Source: Herbaspirillum sp. LeCh32-8 (GTDB lineage: Bacteria; Pseudomonadota; Gammaproteobacteria; Burkholderiales; Burkholderiaceae_D). Taken from it: 64,000 nt of DNA. The translations under genes were made by a program, and so were the position numbers. The first letter of the stretch is position 1. The number at the start of each line of letters is the position of its first letter. The stretch lies in the NCBI RefSeq assembly GCF_017814915.1, contig NZ_JAGIPZ010000004.1, positions 1-64,000 of the forward strand, in the 5' to 3' direction. This document shows, piece after piece, positions 9,003-17,113 of this stretch. Under the pieces are notes generated by a model, which was given only the letters and a program-made list of their open reading frames with translations, made no database searches and was not told where the DNA came from.

Positions 9003-9587
9003 TTGAATCCAGACCACGCCCCTTTCGATCCCGCCCACGGCGCCACCGTGGTCATTACCCACCACATCCGCCACGGCATGCATGCGCAGTACGAGGCGTG
9101 GCTGAAAGAGGTGGCGAGCGTGAGCCAGGCCGCCGAGGGCATCGTCGACTGGCAGGTGGTGCGTCCGCTCAAGGGCGTCACCACCGCCTACACGGTGATC
9201 CTGCGTTTTGCGTCCGAGCAGCGCCTGCATGCATGGATGGATTCGCCGGCGCGCGCTGCCCACATCGAACGCGTCAAGCCCTTCCTGGCCAGGGACGACC
9301 AGTTCTTCGTGCGCAGCGGGCTGGACTTCTGGTTCACGCCGGAAGGCGCCAAGGCGAAGCTGCCGGTGCGCTGGAAGCAGTTCCTGCTGACCTGGTCGGC
9401 GATCTTCCCGCTGTCGCTGGCGATGTCGCAGCTGGTGCTGCCGCTGCTGCACCAGTTGGGCCTGCCGTCGGCGCGCCTGAGCGACGGCCTGCTCGCCTCC
9501 GCCCTGCTGGTGGCGTTGATGGTGTACGTGGTCATGCCGCGCTACACACGGCTGGTGCAGCGCTGGCTGTTCGACGACGGCAACTAG
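9003..9587 (+). CDS. ABM-domain protein with C-terminal membrane segments
   Basis: A 194-residue protein. The N-terminal half (about residues 15-105) resembles the antibiotic-biosynthesis-monooxygenase (ABM) ferredoxin-like fold (VVITHHIRHGMHAQYEAWLKEV, DWQVVRP, YTVILRFAS, FLARDDQFFVRSG). The C-terminal part has two hydrophobic helices (about 125-145 and 160-178). Translation starts at a TTG with AGGAG upstream (8991-8995). This fused arrangement is common in proteobacterial proteins of unknown role, and whether it is catalytic is not known. It follows the porin by 35 bp and could be co-transcribed with it. Confidence 0.8.
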   Translation: MNPDHAPFDPAHGATVVITHHIRHGMHAQYEAWLKEVASVSQAAEGIVDWQVVRPLKGVTTAYTVILRFASEQRLHAWMDSPARAAHIERVKPFLARDDQFFVRSGLDFWFTPEGAKAKLPVRWKQFLLTWSAIFPLSLAMSQLVLPLLHQLGLPSARLSDGLLASALLVALMVYVVMPRYTRLVQRWLFDDGN

Positions 9588-9607
9588 GAAGCCCAGGAAA
9601 ACGCGCC

Positions 9608-10174
9608 TCAGGCGCCGATGTGCTCGTACAGGATCGCCGCGCCCACGCCGATCAGCACCACGCCGCCGATGATCTCGGCGCGCTTGCCGACGATGCCGCC
9701 CAGCATGCGCCCGACCATCACGCCGATGGTCACCATGAGCGTGGTGGCCAGGCCGATCAGGAGCGAGGCTTCGAGGATGCTCACGTCAACGAAGGCCAAG
9801 CCCACGCCGACTGCCATGGCGTCGATGCTGGTGGCCACCGCGGTTAGCGCCAGCTTCACCAGCGATTGCTTTTGCGGTTCCGGCGAGGCCTCTTCTTCCT
9901 CATCGCTGAGGCCTTCGCGAATCATCAACCCGCCCAGCACCAGCAGCAGCACGAAGGCGATCCAGTGATCCCATTCCGATACCCACTTGGTGGCCACCGA
10001 ACCGGCGAACCAGCCGATCAGCGGCGTGATGGCCTCGATCACGCCGAACAGCAGGCCGATGCGCAGCGCCTGCAGCAAGCGCGGCTTCTGCATGGCGGCG
10101 CCCTTGCCAATGGCGGCGGCGAACGCGTCAGTCGACATCGCGAAGGCGAGGAGTACGAGCGAGGGGAAATTCAT
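9608..10174 (-). CDS. mntP: Manganese efflux pump MntP
   Basis: A 188-residue inner-membrane exporter of Mn2+ (MntP/YebN, DUF204 family). It has six hydrophobic segments arranged as two repeats, each with the conserved acidic signature: [17 protein letters not shown] near the N-terminus and [18 protein letters not shown] in the second half. A cytosolic loop is unusually acidic ([12 protein letters not shown]). The assignment is strongly supported by the yybP-ykoY Mn2+ riboswitch immediately upstream, the same pairing known in E. coli and other bacteria. It therefore probably protects against manganese overload. Confidence 0.95.
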   Translation of the reverse strand: MNFPSLVLLAFAMSTDAFAAAIGKGAAMQKPRLLQALRIGLLFGVIEAITPLIGWFAGSVATKWVSEWDHWIAFVLLLVLGGLMIREGLSDEEEEASPEPQKQSLVKLALTAVATSIDAMAVGVGLAFVDVSILEASLLIGLATTLMVTIGVMVGRMLGGIVGKRAEIIGGVVLIGVGAAILYEHIGA

Positions 10175-10189
10175 GAGACGGGGTTCCTG

Positions 10190-10350
10190 GGTCGGGCGAT
10201 GTCCATGGACGCAACGATGCGCCCGACCACAGGCACAGATGCGTCTATGGTCTCGCCTACCAAGTTGGCTACCCGCGCCACGGCTGCTGCCGAGAATGTT
10301 GACGCGGGCTCTTCCGGATGACCCGGAAGCTGGCTACTCCCCAAAGAGAA
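10190..10350 (-). promoter_or_regulatory. yybP-ykoY (mntP) manganese riboswitch
   Basis: The minus-strand leader of mntP carries the two conserved internal loops of the yybP-ykoY aptamer. CTTTGGGGAGTAGCC (10332-10346) is at its 5' side, and TTGGTAGGCGAGACCA (10248-10263) is the 3' strand that docks against it. Between them is a variable arm with GTAGCCAA. Downstream, 9-bp arms GGTCGGGCG (10220-10228, minus strand) and CGCCCGACC (10190-10198) form a hairpin that ends just before the AGGAA ribosome site. It lacks a U tract, so control of translation seems likelier than termination. In this class Mn2+ binding turns expression on. Confidence 0.88.
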
Positions 10351-10356
10351 GGTCGC

Positions 10357-10387
10357 ATTCTACCCGATGAAGACGGGTCATGCGCAA
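10357..10387 (-). promoter_or_regulatory. Candidate promoter of the mntP leader
   Basis: On the minus strand a -10 TAGAAT (10357-10362) and a weak -35 TTGCGC (10382-10387, spacing 19) place the transcript start near 10350, exactly at the 5' edge of the riboswitch aptamer. Confidence 0.45.
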
Positions 10388-10442
10388 GCCCTCCATGCCG
10401 GTAAGTTGCATGCGCGCCGAAAGTTGTTGCGGGAGAAACTGC

Positions 10443-12023
10443 TCAGTCCAACAGCGTGAGCGCACCCTGCGCCTTCAGCGCCGCCGGGTCCGGCTGCAGC
10501 AGCGCCATCGCGCTGATCTGCGCGAGCTTTCGCGTCCAGCGGTACTGGCCGTCGGAGGTGCGCGCATCCTTGCCGTCGCGCAATTGCTCGGCGAAGTCGC
10601 GCACGATGGCCGAATTCAAGGGCGTGCTGACGTCCGACACCTTCTCGCCCAGCACGTATTTGGTGACACGCGTGTTCTGGCTGGCCGACTGGCTCAGCAA
10701 GGCCTTGGTCAGGTAGCCCTGTGCATAATTTATCTCCAGCTTGCTGGAGGCCTGGTCGTCGACTTGGTGATAGGTGTAGTTCTGCGACTGCTTGTCGGTG
10801 CCCAGCTTGAGCGGCAGGTCCGGCTGCAATGCTTCATGCCAGGACGCCTTCAGGCTGGAATGCTGTTGCTGCACGATACCGCGGTTGGCCTGGCTGCGGC
10901 CGGTCACCGAGGTCTGCTGCGAGACCTGGTAATCGAAGCCGTCGATCTCGTTGTGGTTCAGCGGATTGGGAGCCTCGATCGCCTGCGAAATGGAGGCGCT
11001 GAAATCGGCCAGACCGGACAGCATCTGGCGGTCGGTGGCGTCGGCCGAGGCAGCGGGCATCTCCTTGCCGGGCACAAAGCCCTGCGCCGGATAACTGCCG
11101 TTGAGCTGGGAGAAGGCGTCCTTGAACAGCGCGGTCAGGCCGGCGTTGCCATGGCCGCGACGGGCGGCGGCGTCGAACTGCTGCAGGTAACCGGCGATGG
11201 CGCGCTGGCGCTGCTCGCCGCTGCCGAGGATGGCGGTGTTCTTGAGATCGACCGCGACCTTCATGCTGCCGGCAGCGCCGCTGGTGGACAGCGTGCGCTG
11301 CTCTGCATCGACGTGCAATTGCACGGTCTGGTCGTCGCCCAGCCTGGCCTTGAGGTCAACCGCCGACAACACGTTGCCGTCGAACTTCATCAGGCCGTCC
11401 AGCGACAACCTGGGCGGTTGTTCGGCCAGGCCGTTGATGGCGCCCTGGAAGGCCTCGCCCAGCTTGCCGATGGCTTCGCGCTCGACATCGGTGAGCTTGC
11501 CCTGCTCCAGCTCCACCTTGACCGCGATGCCATCGCTGTTGGAAGACAAGCTGAAGTTGATCTTGGCGCCGCCGACCGTGGTGACCGACAGGCCGATGCT
11601 GTTGGTGGCGAACTTCTGCAGCTGGTCGCGCAGGATGGTTTGCACGCCGGCGTCGCCCTGCATCGCCAGGTCCGACACCAGCACCGACTGCGAGTACGCA
11701 TTGCCGCCTTCGCTGACCTGATCCATCAGGGCGCGGCCCAGCCCCTGCAGGCGACCGGCCAAGTCGACCGCCTTCGCGGTGCCGGCCATTAGCGCGCTGA
11801 CGGGGTCGATCTGCTTGCTCTCCCACACCGGCTGTTTGGCATCAGCGATGAGCCCGCTGGGCGCATACAACGCCAGGTTGGCGGCCTGCGCACCCGAGCT
11901 GCCCAGCGCGACGGTGGCGGAGGCTTGCGTCGCCGATGTGCTTGCCGAAGCAGCACTGCTGCGCGCGGACAGCGGCTGGTAACCGGCGGTGGTGGAGGCG
12001 GAAGTGGGGGCGATCGTGGTCAT
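10443..12023 (-). CDS. Unrecognised 526-residue protein
   Basis: I do not recognise this family. The protein has no signal peptide or membrane segment. Residues 1-60 are a Ser/Thr/Ala-rich low-complexity leader (MTTIAPTSASTTAGYQPLS...), and the rest is a soluble mixed alpha/beta sequence with Gln- and Ser-rich stretches. A central segment reads like beta strands (SIGLSVTTVGGAKINFSLS). The start at 12023 is preferred; an upstream in-frame ATG at 12122 would run back through the 17-bp inverted repeat. The Ser/Thr/Ala-rich head resembles leaders of surface, flagellar or secreted proteins, but this is only a resemblance. It is monocistronic, downstream of cytochrome b561. Confidence 0.75.
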   Translation of the reverse strand: MTTIAPTSASTTAGYQPLSARSSAASASTSATQASATVALGSSGAQAANLALYAPSGLIADAKQPVWESKQIDPVSALMAGTAKAVDLAGRLQGLGRALMDQVSEGGNAYSQSVLVSDLAMQGDAGVQTILRDQLQKFATNSIGLSVTTVGGAKINFSLSSNSDGIAVKVELEQGKLTDVEREAIGKLGEAFQGAINGLAEQPPRLSLDGLMKFDGNVLSAVDLKARLGDDQTVQLHVDAEQRTLSTSGAAGSMKVAVDLKNTAILGSGEQRQRAIAGYLQQFDAAARRGHGNAGLTALFKDAFSQLNGSYPAQGFVPGKEMPAASADATDRQMLSGLADFSASISQAIEAPNPLNHNEIDGFDYQVSQQTSVTGRSQANRGIVQQQHSSLKASWHEALQPDLPLKLGTDKQSQNYTYHQVDDQASSKLEINYAQGYLTKALLSQSASQNTRVTKYVLGEKVSDVSTPLNSAIVRDFAEQLRDGKDARTSDGQYRWTRKLAQISAMALLQPDPAALKAQGALTLLD

Positions 12024-12084
12024 GACGTCTCGGTGCGCTCGAAGGCTGATAGCGGCACTAACGGCGTCATCGCGGAAATCTTTA

Positions 12085-12126
12085 CAAGTTGGAACGCGCC
12101 GTTCCGATACGGCGCGTTCCAACTTG
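12085..12126. repeat. Perfect 17-bp inverted repeat
   Basis: Arms CAAGTTGGAACGCGCCG (12085-12101) and its exact complement (12110-12126) flank an 8-base loop, TTCCGATA. It begins 7 bp beyond the stop codon of cytochrome b561 and lies 62 bp upstream of the orphan's start. There is no T tract on either side. It could be a Rho-assisted terminator, an mRNA-stabilising structure or a regulator site. Confidence 0.85.
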
Positions 12127-12132
12127 CTGCGC

Positions 12133-12681
12133 TTATAACATGCGGCGCAAGGTATCGTCGCGCCGCACGAGGTGGTGGGCCAGCGCCGCCAGCACGTGCA
12201 GGCCGATCACGTAATAGAAGAGCTCGCCCAGCGTCTCGTGCACTTCCTTGATGCTGCCGGAGAGATCCTTGTCGACCGCGAACGGCGAGGCGATCTGCAG
12301 CTCGCTCAACGGCACCGGAATCGCGCCGCGCCCGAGCCAGACGGTGAGAATGCCAAGGATGGGCTGGGCGAACAGGAACAGGTAGAGCAACAGGTGCGTG
12401 AGCCATGACAACTTTTGCAGCACCGAGGACAGCGGCGGCGTGATCAGCGGAGCGCCGCGTGCGCGCCGGTTGAACACGCGTGGGATGGCCAGGATCAGCA
12501 CCGCGATGCCGGCCCAGAAGTGCGACTGGACCACCAGCGTGCGCTCGGGCGAACCGCGCGGGAATTCGCCGTGCGAGAGGATCAGCGCATAGGCGGCGAT
12601 GATCAGCAGGGCGATGATCCAGTGCAGCCAACGCGCGGCGGCGTTGTAGCGATGCAGGGGATGGGACGGACTTGCTTGCAT
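12133..12681 (-). CDS. cybB: Cytochrome b561 family protein
   Basis: A 182-residue integral membrane b-type cytochrome of the bacterial CybB family, which moves electrons between quinol and acceptors such as superoxide. Four membrane helices are visible. Candidate haem-ligand histidines are in helix 1 (ARWLHWIIALLI), the loop/helix near QSHFWAGIAVL, and the final helix (YYVIGLHVLAALAHH). Length matches E. coli CybB (176). It is followed by a long perfect hairpin that may end its transcript. The specific electron partner cannot be read from the context. Confidence 0.92.
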   Translation of the reverse strand: MQASPSHPLHRYNAAARWLHWIIALLIIAAYALILSHGEFPRGSPERTLVVQSHFWAGIAVLILAIPRVFNRRARGAPLITPPLSSVLQKLSWLTHLLLYLFLFAQPILGILTVWLGRGAIPVPLSELQIASPFAVDKDLSGSIKEVHETLGELFYYVIGLHVLAALAHHLVRRDDTLRRML

Positions 12682-12796
12682 GCGGGCTCCTTTGGCGAAT
12701 GGCGAAGGTTAAGGTAGTTCAAGCGTGCGAACCGCCGACGGCGGCAAAGTTCATCCGTAACGGGCAGATCGTGAGGACTCCTGCACGTGCGTCGCG

Positions 12797-13705
12797 TCAA
12801 ATGGAGACGTTCACCGGATCCACGTGGGTCATCACATCGAGCACGTTGTGCGCATCCAGCACGCGCTGGCGCGCCGCGGCGGCGATCGCGTGACCGCCGC
12901 TGACGGTGAGCGCGCCGTCAATCTCCAGATGGACGTCGACCAGCGTCATGTCGCCCATACGGCGCGTGCGCAAATCATGCAGGCCTTGTACGCCGGGCGT
13001 CTCCAGCAAGGTGCGCCGGATCGCCTGCGACTCCTCTTCGGAGACGGCGCGGTCCATCAGGTCGTTCAGCGCGGTCCAGCCGAACCGCCATCCCATGCGC
13101 AGCACCATCAGCCCGACCACAGCGGCGGCGGCCGGGTCGAGCAGCGTGAAGCCGCCCAGGCTGGCGCCGATGCCCAGCGCCACCACCAGCGAGGACGCGG
13201 CGTCCGAGCGGGCATGCCAGGCATTGGCCACCAGCATGCTGGAACGCACGCGCTGCGCCACCCGCAGCATGTAGCGAAACAGCAGCTCCTTGCCCAGCAA
13301 CGCCGCCAGCGCCACCCACAATGCCGCCACGTGCACCGGCGGCGTGTGCCCGTAGGCCTGGATCTTTTGCGCGGCCGAGACCAGCATGCCCACGCCCACC
13401 GCCAATAACAGTGCGCCCAGCGCCAGCGAAGCGGCGTTCTCGTAGCGCTGGTGGCCGTACTGGTGGTCGGCATCGGCCTGCTTGCGACTGCGGCTGGCGG
13501 CGAACAGCACCACGAAGTCCGCCACCAGGTCCGACAGCGAATGCACACCGTCAGCCACCAGCGCCTGCGAACCGGCGAAAATTCCCACGCCGATCTGCAG
13601 CGTGGTGAGGCCGACATTGACGGCAATGCTGACCAGGGTGCTGGTCTTGCCGGCGCGATAGCGGAGTTCCTTGTCGTACGCGTCTTCTTTTTCTATGCTT
13701 AACAT
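12797..13705 (-). CDS. Cation diffusion facilitator (Zn/Fe/Co/Mn exporter)
   Basis: A 302-residue CDF transporter expelling divalent metal in exchange for protons. Six membrane helices are followed by a C-terminal metallochaperone-like domain. Metal-site motifs are HSLSD in helix 2 and HARSD in helix 5, both HxxxD, a pattern most often linked with zinc and related ions rather than the DxxxD/DxxDD of iron or manganese members. The C-terminal domain has VDVHLEIDG and a terminal HVDP. The ATG at 13705 is chosen; a TTG at 13738 would add 11 residues. It is divergent from the FapA-domain gene. Confidence 0.92.
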   Translation of the reverse strand: MLSIEKEDAYDKELRYRAGKTSTLVSIAVNVGLTTLQIGVGIFAGSQALVADGVHSLSDLVADFVVLFAASRSRKQADADHQYGHQRYENAASLALGALLLAVGVGMLVSAAQKIQAYGHTPPVHVAALWVALAALLGKELLFRYMLRVAQRVRSSMLVANAWHARSDAASSLVVALGIGASLGGFTLLDPAAAAVVGLMVLRMGWRFGWTALNDLMDRAVSEEESQAIRRTLLETPGVQGLHDLRTRRMGDMTLVDVHLEIDGALTVSGGHAIAAAARQRVLDAHNVLDVMTHVDPVNVSI

Positions 13706-13768
13706 ATCGTCAACTATTTGCCGGTAATGTGCCCTCAAATGCCCGCAAAACTTGTGCTATGGATCAAA

Positions 13769-13796
13769 TTGCTGGATCATCTTGCCACACTACAAT
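13769..13796 (+). promoter_or_regulatory. Candidate promoter of the FapA-domain gene
   Basis: TACAAT (13791-13796) preceded at 16 bp by TTGCTG (13769-13774). Two direct TGGATCA copies (13760-13766 and 13773-13779) overlap the -35 and could bind a regulator. The transcript would have a leader of about 190 nt before the ATG at 13993. Apart from this the 287-bp gap between the CDF and FapA starts shows nothing else. Confidence 0.4.
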
Positions 13797-13992
13797 GTCC
13801 GCTGCGTTGCGCGAGGGACAGCGCGGCCGATGATGCCGAATTTATCGACGCCGATTTTCGCCGGCGTGCACTACACCGCGCATACTGCATGTGACGGGGC
13901 GCGACGCCACGTCGACACCCGCCGCGCCGCCATGGGAAGCGACGCGGGACGACGCCGGCAGACGTAAGCAAGCAATTCATCCGAGGATCAGC

Positions 13993-15630
13993 ATGAGCCA
14001 AGCAACTCCGCAACCGCTGTCGTTCGCATTCGACAGGGCCAGCGGCGAACTCTCCGCCACCTTTACCCCGACGCCGGGCTTCCCGCCGCTGACGCTGGCG
14101 TTCCTGAAGCAGGCGATGGTCGACAACGGCCTGACCAAGCTGTTCTCGCAAGACTCCATCCTCAACGGCTTCGTGCGCAAGGCGGAAGACGCCAAGGAAG
14201 CCGTGACCCAAGTCATCGCCGAACGCCGTGACGGCGAGTTCTCGCTGGAGGTGGCCGACGACCTGATGACCGCCTCGCTGACCCTGGTGGCGCCCTTCGG
14301 CGGCCGCGCCAAGAGCGTGGAAGTGGTCAACGCCGTGCGCGCCGCCGGCATCACCTACGGCATCCTGCATGAGCAACTGCGCGGCGCACTCTCGGCCGGC
14401 CACTGCAACAAGCTGATCATTGCACAGGGCCTGATGCCCACGCCGGCCGAGCCGGCCCGCTTTGAAAGCCTGCTGGAAGAAAAAGAGGAAGAACTGGCCG
14501 AAATCGACGAGGACGCCGTGGTCTCCTACGCCGACATGGGCCACCTGCTGCTGGTGTCGGCGGGCGATCCTCTGATGCGCCGCATCCCGCCCGTACCGGG
14601 CCAAGACGGCATCGACATCCGCGGCGGCAAGGTGCCGGCGCGTCCGATCGCCGACATCACCTTCGCCAAGGAATCGGTCGGCGCCGAGCCCAGCGAGGAA
14701 GATCCCGACCTGCTGGTGGCCATGGTGCCGGGCCAGCCGACGCTGATCAAGAATGGCGTCAAGGTCAATCCGGTGCTGGACGTCGAGAACGTCGACCTGT
14801 CCACCGGCAACCTCACGTTCGAGGGCTCGGTGCGCGTCTCCGGCGACGTGCTGACCGGCATGAAGGTGCACGTGGGCGGCGACGTGGTCGTCAGCGGCAC
14901 GGTGGAGGCGGCCGAGATCGTGGCCGGCGGCAGCGTGACCGTCAAGGGCGGCGTAATCGGCCACAGCGAAGGCGTGACCGCCACTGCCGGCACCACCGCG
15001 ATCGCTTCGCGCATCAGTGCGCAAAAATCGGTGCAGGTGATGTTCGCCGAAAGCGCCCACATCGAAGCGGCCGAAGACATCCTGGTGCTGGGCAACGCCC
15101 GCCACTGTGAACTGCTGGCCGGCAATGAAATCGTGGTCGGCAAGGGCAACCCGCGCACCGGCCACATCATCGGCGGGCGCGTGGAAGCGACCAACTCGAT
15201 CCGCGCCAACGTGATCGGCGCCTCCACCTCCACGCTCACGCGCGTGCAGGTAGGCCTCGACCCTTATCTGGAAGAAAAGATCGCCATCAAGGAACAGGAG
15301 TACGCGCGCAAAGTGGCCGAGCTGGACCGCACCATCAAGCAGCAAGCCTATTACAAGCTCAACCCGGAAAAGGCTACGCCGGAAATACTGTTCGAGACCA
15401 GCGACAAGCGCAAGGCGCTGGCCTACGAGGTCAAGGTGCTGCTAGAAGAAGTGGGCCAGATGAAGGAAGGCATGGTGGCGGCCGAAGACGCCCGCATCGT
15501 GGTCGCCAAGGCGGTGTTCGAAGGCACCGAACTGCGCATCGGCCACCAGTCCTGGCCGGTGCAGTCCGACCTCGGCGGCGGCACGGCGCAGCTGTTCGAG
15601 GGCGATATCCGCTACAACCCGAAGAAATAA
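13993..15630 (+). CDS. FapA (DUF342) family polymerising-domain protein
   Basis: A 545-residue cytosolic protein of the FapA/DUF342 family. The signature SAGDPLMRRIPPVPGQDGIDIRGG lies at about residues 190-215. It is followed by a right-handed beta-helix-like stretch of short repeated strands (VRVSGDVLTGMKVHVGGDVVVSGTV..., about 275-400) and then a coiled coil (EEKIAIKEQEYARKVAELDRTI). FapA proteins are bactofilin-like and are linked to polar flagellum placement or sporulation, but no flagellar gene is nearby. The start at 13993 is chosen because CGAGGA precedes it; an earlier in-frame start would add a non-family extension. The next gene follows after 107 bp. Confidence 0.88.
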   Translation: MSQATPQPLSFAFDRASGELSATFTPTPGFPPLTLAFLKQAMVDNGLTKLFSQDSILNGFVRKAEDAKEAVTQVIAERRDGEFSLEVADDLMTASLTLVAPFGGRAKSVEVVNAVRAAGITYGILHEQLRGALSAGHCNKLIIAQGLMPTPAEPARFESLLEEKEEELAEIDEDAVVSYADMGHLLLVSAGDPLMRRIPPVPGQDGIDIRGGKVPARPIADITFAKESVGAEPSEEDPDLLVAMVPGQPTLIKNGVKVNPVLDVENVDLSTGNLTFEGSVRVSGDVLTGMKVHVGGDVVVSGTVEAAEIVAGGSVTVKGGVIGHSEGVTATAGTTAIASRISAQKSVQVMFAESAHIEAAEDILVLGNARHCELLAGNEIVVGKGNPRTGHIIGGRVEATNSIRANVIGASTSTLTRVQVGLDPYLEEKIAIKEQEYARKVAELDRTIKQQAYYKLNPEKATPEILFETSDKRKALAYEVKVLLEEVGQMKEGMVAAEDARIVVAKAVFEGTELRIGHQSWPVQSDLGGGTAQLFEGDIRYNPKK

Positions 15631-15737
15631 GCCAAATCACGCATCGCGGCAGCGTCCAGCTCGCCGCCGCGATGCGTTCTACAATGACGGACTCGATGGG
15701 GCCGCGCCCTGCGCCCCAGCCATCCGAAAGCCGCTCC

Positions 15738-16136
15738 ATGCAAGACCTTCTCCCGCAAGCCAGCGCCGACGATTTGCGCGCGTTCGCCCGACAAAGCGCT
15801 GCCGTCGTCCAGGACTGCAACTGCCGCAGCGCCGACAGCACCGGCTGGATCAGCCTGCCGCTGTCGCTGCCGGAGGCCCAGCTGGCCGACGTCGCCACGC
15901 TGGTGCGCGATCCCTACGACGAACCGACCTTCGCCGAGCACCATCCGGACGGCACCCAATACGGCTCGCCCGCGGCACCCATCGCGCCCCGCTACTATCC
16001 CTACAACCGCTGCAACGTGGCGCGCTGCACGCAATGCGCGCGCCATTACCTGCGCTATATGGAAGCCGGCGGCTACTTTGTCGACCGCCGCATCCGCACG
16101 CTGGACAACGCCGCGCTGGTGGTCGATCCGGCCTGA
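15738..16136 (+). CDS. Cys-containing protein of unknown function
   Basis: A 132-residue soluble protein that I cannot assign to a named family. It carries an early CNC pair (VVQDCNCRSADSTG) and, near the C-terminus, CNVARCTQCARHYLRY, a CxxxxCxxC cluster suitable for zinc or Fe-S binding, followed by GGYFVDRRIRTLD. A -10-like TACAAT (15680-15685) overlaps an upstream ATG at 15684, so the start at 15738 is preferred. The protein appears to be a small complete domain. It sits downstream of the FapA-domain gene and convergent, by 20 bp, with the next LysR gene. Confidence 0.7.
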   Translation: MQDLLPQASADDLRAFARQSAAVVQDCNCRSADSTGWISLPLSLPEAQLADVATLVRDPYDEPTFAEHHPDGTQYGSPAAPIAPRYYPYNRCNVARCTQCARHYLRYMEAGGYFVDRRIRTLDNAALVVDPA

Positions 16137-16156
16137 GCCGCCGGCCACGCTCGCAC

Positions 16157-17005
16157 TCAGCCGCGCGACAGGCGGCTGCTCATCAGGATCTGGTAGAGCG
16201 TGTCCGCCGGCTTTGACAGGCGGCGCGCAGTCAGCGCCACATACTCCACATCCGGCAACACCGGCAGCGCCGCCACGTTCAGCGGCGGCACCAGGTCGCG
16301 CGAGCTGAGATGCTGCGGCAAGGCCGCCAGTCCCAGGCCGCCGCGCGCGGCCGCCATGCAGCCAGCGTGGCTGCCGCTGGTGCAGACGATGCGCCAGTGA
16401 TGGCCGGATTTGCCCAGCGTCTGCAGCGTCGCCGCGCGCGTGATGCTGGGCTCGGGCAGCAGGATCAGCGGCAGCGGCTGCGACAGGTCGACCATGCTCT
16501 CGGGACGCGTGAGCCACTGCATCGGTGTGGAAAACATGCTGTGCCCGCGCGATTCGCCGCTGCGTCGCTTGCCTACCAGCAAATCCAGTTTGCCCTGTTC
16601 CAGCGCCGTGTAGAGGTCGCTGGTAAGGCCGATAGTGATCTCCAGCTCGACCTCGGGATGCTGGCTACGAAAGGCCGCCAGCATGTCCGGCAGCGGCCCC
16701 ATGGCGAGGTCGTCCGAGGTGCCGAAGCGTACCCGGCCGCGCAGGCGGGTGCCGCTGAACTGGGCCTCGGCGCGCGCATGCGCCTCCAGGATCAGGCGCG
16801 CGTGCACCAGCAGGCTCTCGCCGTCGGCGGTCAGCGCCAGTGAATGGGTGTCGCGCACGAACAGGCGTCGCCCCACGCTCTGCTCCAGCCGGCGGATATG
16901 GTCGCTCACGCTGGACTGGGTCAGGCCGAGCTGGCGCCCGGCCTCGGTGAAGCTGGCCGAAGCCGCGGCGGTGGTGAAGGTGTGGAGCCAGACGGGATTG
17001 AGCAT
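16157..17005 (-). CDS. LysR family transcriptional regulator
   Basis: A 282-residue LysR regulator. The helix-turn-helix is near the N-terminus (FTEAGRQLGLTQSSVSDHIRRLE), followed by the effector domain. TQSSVSDHI is the recognition helix. The start at 17005 gives the family's normal N-terminus MLNPVWLHTFT; an upstream ATG (17050) would include the LysR box in the coding region. It is divergent from a bile-acid/sodium-symporter-type gene and very probably regulates it. A T-N11-A palindrome lies 14 bp upstream of its start. Confidence 0.92.
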   Translation of the reverse strand: MLNPVWLHTFTTAAASASFTEAGRQLGLTQSSVSDHIRRLEQSVGRRLFVRDTHSLALTADGESLLVHARLILEAHARAEAQFSGTRLRGRVRFGTSDDLAMGPLPDMLAAFRSQHPEVELEITIGLTSDLYTALEQGKLDLLVGKRRSGESRGHSMFSTPMQWLTRPESMVDLSQPLPLILLPEPSITRAATLQTLGKSGHHWRIVCTSGSHAGCMAAARGGLGLAALPQHLSSRDLVPPLNVAALPVLPDVEYVALTARRLSKPADTLYQILMSSRLSRG

Positions 17006-17018
17006 GGGAGCATTGTCA

Positions 17019-17031
17019 TCGAATATTCCGA
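17019..17031. promoter_or_regulatory. LysR box (T-N11-A)
   Basis: TCGAATATTCCGA has the T-N11-A form with TCG/CGA dyad arms around AATATT. It lies between the divergent LysR and symporter genes, 14 bp from the regulator's start, the usual place for autoregulation and activation of the partner gene. Confidence 0.5.
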
Positions 17032-17113
17032 TCACAGTCAACGCTATCAAAGGGGTTCCCGATTACCCCGGCTTTTCCTATCATGAGGACAAAATCATCT
17101 TTCCACGTCCATC

